Assembly (NCBI GenBank): GCA_026397575.1
Contig: JAPLUP010000152.1
Location: forward strand, 1-5,917
DNA: 5,917 nt
From: Candidatus Zixiibacteriota bacterium
GTDB taxonomy: Bacteria; Zixibacteria; MSB-5A5; CAIYYT01
Reading direction: 5' to 3'
Shown: one piece after another, positions 1-5,125 of the stretch
How positions within the stretch are numbered: position 1 is the first letter of the stretch
Layout of the letters: each line of letters opens with the position of its first letter
The notes under the pieces: generated by a model
Told to the model about the DNA's origin: nothing
The model's input: only the letters and a program-made list of their open reading frames with translations
The model's database searches: none
Position numbers and translations under genes: made by a program

Positions 1-170
1 TTCTCTATCTGTAAGGACTTAAATGCATAAAGATCACGGCTATTCTCTGCTTGTCGAATAAGGTTCATCACCTTTCTGAATGCCCTCACGATGGTAGGTG
101 GTCTTCCATCGTTGAAGTCCTTGTCTGTTTCCAGCCTTGCCAAGCGCTTCGATTTTATCTCAATGTCCAT
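1..170 (-). CDS. RelE/ParE/HigB-like toxin, N-terminal part (cut by the window edge)
   Basis: The minus strand from the ATG at 170-168 stays open for 56 codons to the window edge, with an in-frame TGA directly before the ATG, so this start is the first one possible. The product begins MDIEIKSKRLARLETDKDF, continues through a basic helix-like stretch (residues about 28-41, VRAFRKVMNLIRQA) and ends SRDLYAFKSLQIE. This pattern (a short beta strand, two helices, then a [DR]xYAxKSLxxEKL-type segment) is what I know from the HigB/RelE-like toxins of type II toxin-antitoxin systems, usually about 90-110 residues long, which in studied cases cleave mRNA on the ribosome. The missing C-terminal half should hold the remaining strands and catalytic residues. 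In higBA-type loci the toxin gene comes first and a helix-turn-helix antitoxin follows, so the partner would lie beyond the left edge. There is no Shine-Dalgarno sequence before the ATG. Family call from recall of sequence pattern only; reading frame clear. Confidence 0.72.
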   Translation of the reverse strand, partial: MDIEIKSKRLARLETDKDFNDGRPPTIVRAFRKVMNLIRQAENSRDLYAFKSLQIE

Positions 171-171
171 T

Positions 172-189
172 CACATACAATTATACGTG
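172..189. promoter_or_regulatory. Candidate operator: imperfect dyad over the -10 box
   Basis: On the plus strand, CACATA (172-177) and TACGTG (184-189) are inverted half-sites agreeing at five of six positions, with a 6-bp spacer. The dyad covers the -10 box and reaches the base pairs just before the toxin start codon. Antitoxins of the HigA/RelB type usually repress their own promoter by binding such dyads, so this is a reasonable autoregulatory site. A short imperfect dyad in AT-rich DNA can also arise by chance. Confidence 0.3.
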
Positions 190-208
190 TCAGTTCATAT
201 ATCGTCAA
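180..208 (-). promoter_or_regulatory. Strong sigma-70-type promoter of the toxin gene
   Basis: On the minus strand, TTGACG (208-203) and a perfect TATAAT (185-180) are separated by exactly 17 bp. The -35 box matches the consensus at five of six positions and the -10 box at all six. The -10 box ends only 9 bp before the ATG at 170, so initiation about 7 nt downstream would place the first base within 2-3 nt of the start codon. This predicts a leaderless or nearly leaderless mRNA, in agreement with the absent Shine-Dalgarno sequence. Confidence 0.72.
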
Positions 209-214
209 TATAAA

Positions 215-279
215 AATTAAAGAATTTGTATATTTCCAGTAAGATGCCGCGAATTAGGCAATTCGCGAATTCTTTAATT
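215..279. repeat. Nested inverted repeats, possible typA terminator or cruciform
   Basis: An exact 12-bp inverted repeat has arms AATTAAAGAATT (215-226) and AATTCTTTAATT (268-279). Inside it, CGCGAATT (248-255) and AATTCGCG (260-267) form an 8-bp stem with a 4-nt loop, and AATTCGCGAATT (260-271) is itself a perfect 12-bp palindrome. Read on the minus strand, the distal outer arm runs into TTTTTATATT, so the structure could end typA transcripts about 200 nt past the stop codon, just before the toxin promoter begins. The outer stem is all A/T except one pair, so it would be a weak terminator. Protein binding or DNA cruciform formation are alternatives. Confidence 0.4.
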
Positions 280-480
280 CATTACTTTACAAGAGGGTTT
301 GCCAAGCACATTGGGTCAGTATGAACGCACCGAGAAAGGAGGAGTAGGCTAAGGTGAAACTAGTAACTGACACTGGTGTAATCGGTTACGTATCGTGGCT
401 GACTGAAATCATGAGGGAATCGGAGCAGTGAGAATCAGACTGCCCGTTACCGTGGGTCGGGGGTCTCCAATTGCGACCAG
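280..480. other. Intergenic stretch downstream of typA, no convincing gene
   Basis: This is most of the 310-bp gap between typA and the toxin gene. The plus strand carries AAAGGAGG (335-342), a perfect-looking ribosome binding site, 11 nt before a GTG at 354, but the reading frame is only 25 codons long (stop at 429-431) and matches nothing I recognise. A loose dyad of GTAAC and GTTAC around ACACTGGTGT lies near 362-390. I see no tRNA, no CRISPR repeats and no recognisable mobile-element end. Confidence 0.5.
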
Positions 481-2394
481 CTATGCCGGAGGTGGGGTAG
501 ATGCGGCGCCAAGCCCCCGCGTAATTATGGGCTGCGCCTTCTGTGCCCGCTTTCTTTGCAGGGCATCCAGTATCGCTTTGCGCATCCGAATTGCTTTCGG
601 GGTCACTTCGACCAATTCATCAGTTGCGATCCACTCCATTGCCTGTTCAAGCGACATCTTGCGCGGAACATCGAGGGTAACTCCGATATCTTTCGTGGAT
701 GACCGGTGATTGGTCAGATTCTTGCGTTTGGTTGGGTTACAGGACATATCGTCGGGGCGTGAATTCTCTCCCACTATCTGGCCATTGTAGACTCGTTCAG
801 CCGGTTCCACGAAGATCACGGCCCGCTCTTGTAAACCTTCAATCGAGTAGGCGGTCGCCGGTCCTGTGGCGATACTGATAATAGAACCGCGATTGCGCGA
901 AGCAATCTCGCCCCGCCACACGCCATATCCGACAAAACGAGAAGCCATTATGCCCATACCACGCGTGTCGGTCAGGAACTCGGACCGGTAGCCGATGAGT
1001 CCACGGGTGGGTATTTCAAACTCGACCCTGACAACATTGCTGCCGTAGTTTTCAACGGTTCTCAATTCCCCTTTCCGACGCGCCAACTTCTCAATGACGA
1101 TGCCCTGATGTTCCTCAGGGACGTCAATGATTAGCTGTTCGATCGGCTCCAGAGTATTCCCATATACGTCATCGCGCGTGATAACTTCGGGACGGGAGAC
1201 GCAGAACTCAAGTCCCTCGCGGCGCATTTCTTCGATCAAAATGGCGAGATGCAGTTCGCCTCTACCAGATACTTTTACACCATCGGATCGTCCGAGATCT
1301 TCCATGCGCAACGCCACGTTAACGCGTAGCTCTCGTTGCAGGCGCTCTTTCAGTTGGCGCAGCATGATAGCTGTGCCGTCAGCTCCGGAGAAGGGCCCCG
1401 TGTTGACCAGAAAAAACATCGACACCGTCGGTTCTTCGATCTCCAGAGGTTTGAGCGCCGAGGCTGAGTCTTCGATACTCGAAAAGGTATCTCCAATACC
1501 GATTTCACTCGGTCCGGCCAGCCAGACAATATCGCCGGCGCTGATCTTGTCCGCCTCGACCCGTTGCAGTCCGCGTGTAACCCAAAAATGAACGCCTTTC
1601 TCCTTGGCGGAGCCGATCACATCCCAGCCGGCATCCTGGTCATTAGCATCTTTCCAACGTGTGACAAACCGCGTAAACTCCTCACCTTTGTTCAGTGTGC
1701 CGCTCAGTACTCGGCCACAACCGATTTGCCCGACATAATCACTCCAGGCCAACGTGCTGACCTGCATAAGAAACGGACCATCCTGATTGACTTTAGGGGG
1801 GGCTACGTGTTTGATTACCGTCTCAAAAAGAGCATCCATTCCTTCGTGCGCGTCTTTCTCCAAGTCTCTCACAAACCAACCATCGAGTCCGGAACCGTAC
1901 AGAACTGGAAAATGCGCCTGCGCGTCCGTTGCGCCCAGATCGATAAAGAGATCAAAGGTCTTGTTCAGTGCGTGATCGGGGCGAGCATTTGGACGATCAA
2001 CTTTGTTGATGATGACGATCGGCTGTAGACCAAGGCGCAGTGAACGCATCAACACATAACGCGTTTGCGGCATCGGACCTTCGTTGGCGTCAACCAACAA
2101 TAGAACCGAGTCGACCATCGAGAGGACTCGTTCCACTTCACCGGAGAAATCGGCGTGCCCGGGTGTATCGATGATGTTGATCAGATAATCATTCCAGTTG
2201 ACCGTGCAATGTTTGGCCCGGATCGTGATCCCGCGTTCCCGTTCAAGATCATTGTTGTCCATAAGGCGTTCCGCCACCTGCTGGTTGTCTCGAAATGTTC
2301 GGGTAGCGCGAAAGACGGAATCAATCAAAGTCGTTTTTCCGTGGTCGATATGGGCGATAATAGCGAGATTACGAATGCGGTCGACTGGTATCAT
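481..2394 (-). CDS. typA: Ribosome-associated translational GTPase TypA/BipA
   Basis: This 637-residue protein is a member of the EF-G/LepA-like translational GTPases. TypA/BipA binds the 70S ribosome and in studied bacteria supports 50S assembly at low temperature and stress responses. GTPase motifs are in order: G1 AHIDHGKT (14-21), G2 RGITI (54-58), G3 DTPGH (76-80), G4 NKVD (130-133), and a G5-like YGSGLDGW (166-173). A beta-barrel domain II follows, then the EF-G III/V-like domains with [20 protein letters not shown] and [16 protein letters not shown], then the TypA-specific C-terminal domain with [10 protein letters not shown] and [20 protein letters not shown]. The length exceeds the usual 605-615 mainly through extra residues at about 245-268 in domain II and a tail after RKRAQKAQ. 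The ATG at 2394 places the G1 motif where the family has it; AGAGG (2410-2406) lies 11 nt upstream, rather far. It appears monocistronic. Confidence 0.97.
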   Translation of the reverse strand: MIPVDRIRNLAIIAHIDHGKTTLIDSVFRATRTFRDNQQVAERLMDNNDLERERGITIRAKHCTVNWNDYLINIIDTPGHADFSGEVERVLSMVDSVLLLVDANEGPMPQTRYVLMRSLRLGLQPIVIINKVDRPNARPDHALNKTFDLFIDLGATDAQAHFPVLYGSGLDGWFVRDLEKDAHEGMDALFETVIKHVAPPKVNQDGPFLMQVSTLAWSDYVGQIGCGRVLSGTLNKGEEFTRFVTRWKDANDQDAGWDVIGSAKEKGVHFWVTRGLQRVEADKISAGDIVWLAGPSEIGIGDTFSSIEDSASALKPLEIEEPTVSMFFLVNTGPFSGADGTAIMLRQLKERLQRELRVNVALRMEDLGRSDGVKVSGRGELHLAILIEEMRREGLEFCVSRPEVITRDDVYGNTLEPIEQLIIDVPEEHQGIVIEKLARRKGELRTVENYGSNVVRVEFEIPTRGLIGYRSEFLTDTRGMGIMASRFVGYGVWRGEIASRNRGSIISIATGPATAYSIEGLQERAVIFVEPAERVYNGQIVGENSRPDDMSCNPTKRKNLTNHRSSTKDIGVTLDVPRKMSLEQAMEWIATDELVEVTPKAIRMRKAILDALQRKRAQKAQPIITRGLGAASTPPPA

Positions 2395-2405
2395 ACGGAC
2401 AAAAA

Positions 2406-2432
2406 CCTCTCAAAGTGCGGGCATGTTCCCGC
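2406..2432 (-). promoter_or_regulatory. typA ribosome binding site with adjacent leader hairpin
   Basis: On the minus strand a GCGGG/CCCGC hairpin (2432-2428 pairing with 2421-2417, loop of 6 nt) lies 6 nt before AGAGG (2410-2406), the only Shine-Dalgarno-like sequence ahead of the typA ATG at 2394. The spacing of AGAGG to ATG is 11 nt. The hairpin could protect the 5' end or modulate access to the ribosome binding site; this is inference from position alone. Confidence 0.35.
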
Positions 2433-2487
2433 CAAGTTAATGACTCTACACCGACGCTTCTGACCAAACCATGTAAGGAAGATCACG

Positions 2488-2524
2488 AAAAAAGAAGCTC
2501 GGAACGGCTATCTGCCGACCGAGC
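2488..2524 (-). terminator. Intrinsic terminator between the RND relic and typA
   Basis: On the minus strand GCTCGG (2524-2519) pairs with CCGAGC (2502-2497). Inside, CGGC (2517-2514) pairs with GCCG (2508-2505) around the loop AGATA, leaving a small 1-by-2 internal loop. The stem runs straight into TTCTTTTTT (2496-2488). Ten mostly G/C pairs followed by a T tract form a classic Rho-independent terminator. On the plus strand no T tract follows, so the direction is minus. It sits 82 bp past the stop codon of the RND relic and 93 bp before typA, so it most likely ended the former efflux transcript. Confidence 0.8.
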
Positions 2525-2541
2525 CAGTGCAGGCTTGTTAG

Positions 2542-2570
2542 AGTATACGTTGCAGGATTCAATTACGCAA
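2542..2570 (-). promoter_or_regulatory. Possible promoter upstream of the terminator and typA
   Basis: On the minus strand TTGCGT (2570-2565) and TATACT (2547-2542) are separated by 17 bp. The -10 box matches five of six consensus bases, the -35 box only three. A transcript from here would begin near 2535 and run at once into the hairpin at 2524-2488. It could drive typA only with readthrough or attenuation. I found no better promoter between the terminator and typA. Confidence 0.35.
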
Positions 2571-2606
2571 GCGATTTCTGCCTATCAGGCTCTCTAAGAA
2601 CTGAGA

Positions 2607-2735
2607 TCAGTCTTCTCTTTTCGATCTGCTACCGAAAATACTGTAGAGAACTGGAAGCGCCAAAAGTGTTAAGGCTGTGGCGGTTACGATTCCGCCGACT
2701 CCAGGGTGCCCCGCAGCTTGCTGTAGCCTGCTTCC
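2607..2735 (-). pseudogene. C-terminal relic of an RND efflux permease gene
   Basis: The last 42 or so codons of a minus-strand frame (stop at 2609-2607) encode GSRLQQ, then VGGIVTATALTLLALPVLY, then SIFGSRSKRED. This matches the end of RND permeases (AcrB, MexB, CusA/CzcA types), where a segment like the GGLVTSTxLTLxVLPxLY part forms the last transmembrane helix and is followed by a short cytoplasmic tail. The open frame extends upstream to a TTG at 2861, but residues before about 42 are not RND-like and the other two minus frames show no continuation, so about a thousand codons are missing. No start signal serves this piece. It is therefore read as a gene remnant left by deletion or rearrangement, with its terminator still present downstream. 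It is a different copy from the intact 5' end at 5126, which reads in the opposite direction. Confidence 0.75.
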
Positions 2736-2956
2736 TTCAAGAATGATCCGTCTCCCCATACACCCACCCTGCCTTTGCAGCCAAATCAATGCTGTTGATA
2801 GTAAGCTCGATGAAATGCGTGGTGTCAAGGAGAAGAACGAGTGTGGATTCGGCACCGGCAAGAATGCCTAACCTATGAGACTACTGAAACAAAGGCGTAC
2901 CGCAGATTTCCGCTTCCCAAGACCGGCGAGAATACGTAGTTTCTTCAGTTCTTGAA
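2736..2956. other. Junction region between RND relic and SDR gene, no gene recognised
   Basis: Neither strand gives a recognisable product. Short open frames exist on both strands, but they lack good starts and family motifs. The breakpoint that truncated the RND gene should lie near 2736. I see no transposase and no clear terminal inverted repeats. A CTTCA/TGAAG inverted repeat (about 2943-2957) lies just before the SDR ribosome binding site. No convincing promoter for the SDR gene was found here. Confidence 0.4.
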
Positions 2957-2971
2957 GTGAAACGAGGAGTT

Positions 2972-3745
2972 ATGGAAAGAAAAGTTGTCGTGATCACGGG
3001 AGCCAGCGGCGGTATTGGCGCCGCAACCGCTCGGTTGCTCGGAACCCAGGGACATCAGATTGTCTTGGCGGCCCGCCGAGAAAATGAACTCAAAGAGGCT
3101 GCAAAACAGGCGGGAAGTGAAGCTGTTCCAGTCGTGGTCGATGTCACCCGTCGCGCCGACGTACAGCGTCTCAAAGAGACGGCGCTTCAGACTTTCGGGC
3201 GAGTTGATGTTTGGATCAATAACGCCGGTCGGGGAATCTCCAGGCCGGTGCTTGAACTCACCGAGGACGACGTTGATCAGATGATGAGCGTCAACTTGAA
3301 GTCGGCTCTCTACGGAATGCAGGCAATCGTGCCCTACTTCCAGCAGGAAAACAAAGGGCACGTTATTAACGTATCGTCATTCTTAGGAAGGGTGCCGTTG
3401 GTGACGTTCAGATCAATATACAGCGCCGCCAAAGCCGCGCTCAACGTTCTGACCGCGAATCTACGTATGGATCTTCAGGAGCACTACCCTAACATTCACG
3501 TTTCGCTGGTTATGCCGGGTATGGTGCTGACCGACTTTCACAAGAATGCTCTTGGTGGCGCTTCTCAGAGGCGACCGGGTGGCGCCGGCAACGCGCAGAC
3601 GGCTGAAGAGGTTAGCGTAGCTATAGCGTCGTTGATCGAACATCCGCAATCGGAAATCTACACTAATCCGGCTTCATCGGAAATCGCCCGCCGATACCGT
3701 GAGGACGTTGACCTGTTCGAAAAAAACCTGTTGAAAAGAAACTAG
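2972..3745 (+). CDS. Short-chain dehydrogenase/reductase (classical SDR), NAD(P)-dependent
   Basis: This is a 257-residue single-domain oxidoreductase of the classical SDR family, normal in length at about 250. The Rossmann-fold cofactor motif TGASGGIG is at residues 9-16, the acid after beta-3 at D57 (VVVDVT), NNAG at 83-86, the structural Asn at N108, the catalytic Ser in NVSS (135-136), and YSAAK with Y150 and K154. PGMVLTDF (182-189) follows the active site. Arg35-Arg36 after beta-2 suggests preference for NADP(H). The Ser136-Tyr150 distance is 14 rather than the usual 13. The substrate cannot be told. I chose ATG 2972 because GAGGAG (2964-2969) lies directly before it, though only 2 nt away; an in-frame GTG at 2957 has no ribosome binding site and would put GAGGAG inside the gene. 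The nearest genes are separated by gaps, so it is probably transcribed alone. No hairpin terminator follows it. Confidence 0.92.
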   Translation: MERKVVVITGASGGIGAATARLLGTQGHQIVLAARRENELKEAAKQAGSEAVPVVVDVTRRADVQRLKETALQTFGRVDVWINNAGRGISRPVLELTEDDVDQMMSVNLKSALYGMQAIVPYFQQENKGHVINVSSFLGRVPLVTFRSIYSAAKAALNVLTANLRMDLQEHYPNIHVSLVMPGMVLTDFHKNALGGASQRRPGGAGNAQTAEEVSVAIASLIEHPQSEIYTNPASSEIARRYREDVDLFEKNLLKRN

Positions 3746-3782
3746 AACACCGCAGTCACTAGTACTTGTCTGCAAGAAAGCA

Positions 3783-3795
3783 TTTACATTGTAAA
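3783..3795. repeat. Small palindrome TTTAC-att-GTAAA
   Basis: TTTAC (3783-3787) and GTAAA (3791-3795) form a perfect 5-bp inverted repeat with a 3-bp centre, in the gap before the efflux operon. Local regulators of efflux pumps (TetR or MarR type) often bind palindromes of this size upstream of the operon. No regulator gene is in the window and no clear promoter overlaps the site, so an operator role is only a guess. Confidence 0.2.
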
Positions 3796-3808
3796 GATAC
3801 ACTCCGTG

Positions 3809-3828
3809 TGCCCGTGGGCAACGTGCCC
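3809..3828. repeat. Three-arm alternating inverted repeat TGCCC / GGGCA / TGCCC
   Basis: TGCCC (3809-3813), GGGCA (3816-3820) and TGCCC (3824-3828) lie in a row. The middle arm can pair with either neighbour, with loops of 2 or 3 nt, giving two mutually exclusive structures. The first can be lengthened by CGT/ACG around a bulged G. No T tract follows on either strand, so it is not a standard terminator for the SDR gene. It may be a protein-binding site or a copy of a small dispersed genomic repeat. Confidence 0.35.
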
Positions 3829-3933
3829 TACGAATCTCAAGATAGAAGGAATTTTCGCAAGCAAGTGCTAACGGGGAATCTTCAAGGAGTGTCCAATTAT
3901 ATTAGCGCTCAGTGAACTCGCGAATTAGAATCT

Positions 3934-3943
3934 CACAATTGTG
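3934..3943. repeat. Perfect palindrome CACAATTGTG
   Basis: A 10-bp perfect palindrome lies about 90 bp before the adaptor gene. Directly after it, GTGG and CCAC flank an 8-nt stretch. It could be a regulator site for the efflux operon. Chance occurrence cannot be excluded at this length. Confidence 0.2.
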
Positions 3944-4014
3944 GTGCTTTCCCACGCAGAAACCAGTAACTTGTGACCGTCGGCCTTGATTTCCTTGGAA
4001 CTGGACGTATTGCC

Positions 4015-4020
4015 GAGGAG
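4015..4020 (+). promoter_or_regulatory. Ribosome binding site of the adaptor gene, start ambiguous
   Basis: GAGGAG is the only Shine-Dalgarno-like sequence ahead of the adaptor gene. It is 6 nt before an in-frame TTG (4027), 12 nt before ATG 4033 and 18 nt before ATG 4039. Spacing favours TTG, codon preference favours ATG 4033. All three starts leave the signal peptide and lipobox intact, so the mature protein is the same. Confidence 0.55.
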
Positions 4021-4032
4021 TTGAACTTGATT

Positions 4033-5112
4033 ATGGTTATGCCAATCCGTAGTACAGCATTTTTCGTCTTCGGAGTCGCTCTGGCAGTGCTCTCCAGTCT
4101 CTTTCTGGTCGGTTGCGGGCAGGGGACCGGCAAGCAGACAAATCGCGAGGGGAGTGGTCGAAGCAACGCCCTGTCGGTGGAGGCAATGGTAATCAGACCG
4201 CAGGTTCTCGACAACAAGATCTTCACCACGGGGACACTACTCGCAAATGAGGAAGTCGAACTGCGCCCGGAGATTTCCGGTAGGGTCACTGGTGTCTTCT
4301 TCCAAGAGGGCAGCAGGATTGCCAAAGGAGCCTTGATGCTGAAAATCGACGATCGTGAGTTGCAGGCTCAGCATAAGCGTAAGGAACTCGAAGAAAAGCA
4401 GGCATCCGATGAAGAACGCCGTGAACGAAGCCTTTACGATATCAAGGCGATTAGTCAGGAAGAATATGATAAGACTCTCAATACACTGCGGCTGATTCAG
4501 GCGGACAAGGAAGTTATCGAATCGCAAATCGGCAAGACGGAGATCAGGGCTCCATTCAACGGAGTTGTCGGATTGCGCTATGTCAGCGAGGGTGGTTATG
4601 TATCTCCGAATATGTTAGCTGCGACCATGCAGGAATTAGACCCAATGAAGGTCGAGTTTTCCGTACCAGAAAAATACGGGAAGCAGATTAAGAGCGGAAT
4701 TGACATTCTCGTGCGCGCGGGGGATTCCGAAGAGGATCACAAAGGCGTTATCTATGCCTTGGAAACGAAAATTGATCCCAATACTCGCACTATCAAAGCC
4801 CGAGGGAAAATTCCCAACGCGCAAGGGACTATGATTCCCGGCGCGTTTGCCAAGGTCGAGATCACATTAGCTGAGCTGCCAGACGCAATCGTGATACCGT
4901 CCGGGGCGGTGATCCCCGAGTTGAACGGCGAGAAAGTCTATCTATGTGTAAACGGCAAAGCCAAACCTGTCTCCATCAAGACCGGCATCCGAACCGAAAA
5001 GAGCATCCAGATTGTGGAAGGGTTGGCAGCCAACGATACTCTCATCGTAACCGGTCTCCTGCAACTCGCCAACGGCAAGGACGTTCAGATAAAGACACTT
5101 CAAGGCAACTAA
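4033..5112 (+). CDS. RND efflux periplasmic adaptor (membrane-fusion protein), lipoprotein
   Basis: This 359-residue protein is the periplasmic adaptor that bridges an inner-membrane RND pump and an outer-membrane channel. The N-terminus (MVMPIRST, then a hydrophobic run) ends in the lipobox LVGC with Cys28, so it is predicted to be cleaved by signal peptidase II and anchored by lipid, as AcrA and MexA are. A barrel-sandwich half-motif (about 65-105, GTLLANEEVELRPEISGRV) leads into a helical hairpin (about 107-160), then the second half (KTEIRAPFNGVVGLRYVSEG), a beta-barrel, and a membrane-proximal domain (IVIPSGAVIPELNGEKVYLC). At the hairpin tip R130-x3-L134-x6-S141 is the RLS motif that contacts TolC-type channels. 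ATG 4033 was chosen; TTG 4027 is a real alternative. A longer frame from GTG 3973 is unlikely because it would put about 20 polar residues before the signal peptide. The RND gene follows after 13 bp. Confidence 0.94.
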   Translation: MVMPIRSTAFFVFGVALAVLSSLFLVGCGQGTGKQTNREGSGRSNALSVEAMVIRPQVLDNKIFTTGTLLANEEVELRPEISGRVTGVFFQEGSRIAKGALMLKIDDRELQAQHKRKELEEKQASDEERRERSLYDIKAISQEEYDKTLNTLRLIQADKEVIESQIGKTEIRAPFNGVVGLRYVSEGGYVSPNMLAATMQELDPMKVEFSVPEKYGKQIKSGIDILVRAGDSEEDHKGVIYALETKIDPNTRTIKARGKIPNAQGTMIPGAFAKVEITLAELPDAIVIPSGAVIPELNGEKVYLCVNGKAKPVSIKTGIRTEKSIQIVEGLAANDTLIVTGLLQLANGKDVQIKTLQGN

Positions 5113-5125
5113 CCGCGCAAGACAA

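Noticed and set aside
51..242. Plus-strand open frame of 63 codons from a TTG.
   Set aside because: It lies antisense to the toxin gene and its promoter, and its product has no recognisable features. The minus strand explains this DNA better.
321..431. Small plus-strand frames behind a perfect AAAGGAGG site, an ATG at 321 giving 8 codons and a GTG at 354 giving 25 codons.
   Set aside because: Both peptides are very short and unrecognised, the GTG is 11 nt from the site, and they lie antisense in the downstream region of typA. Nothing beyond the ribosome-binding-like sequence supports translation.
2415..2597. Plus-strand frame of 60 codons across the typA leader and terminator.
   Set aside because: It overlaps the intrinsic terminator and leader on the other strand, has no good ribosome binding site, and the product is low in family signal.
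2736..2861. Upstream extension of the RND relic frame to a TTG start.
   Set aside because: Residues before about 42 do not resemble RND proteins and no ribosome binding site precedes the TTG, so only the C-terminal part is called.
3766..3795. Promoter-like TTGTCT-18-TGTAAA, and a lone TATATT at 3898-3903, before the efflux operon.
   Set aside because: The first pair matches the consensus at only four of six positions in each box, and the second has no -35 box at a fitting distance. Neither is good enough to annotate.
3973..4032. Longer adaptor gene starting at GTG 3973.
   Set aside because: It would put about 20 mostly polar residues before an otherwise normal lipoprotein signal peptide, and it lacks a ribosome binding site.
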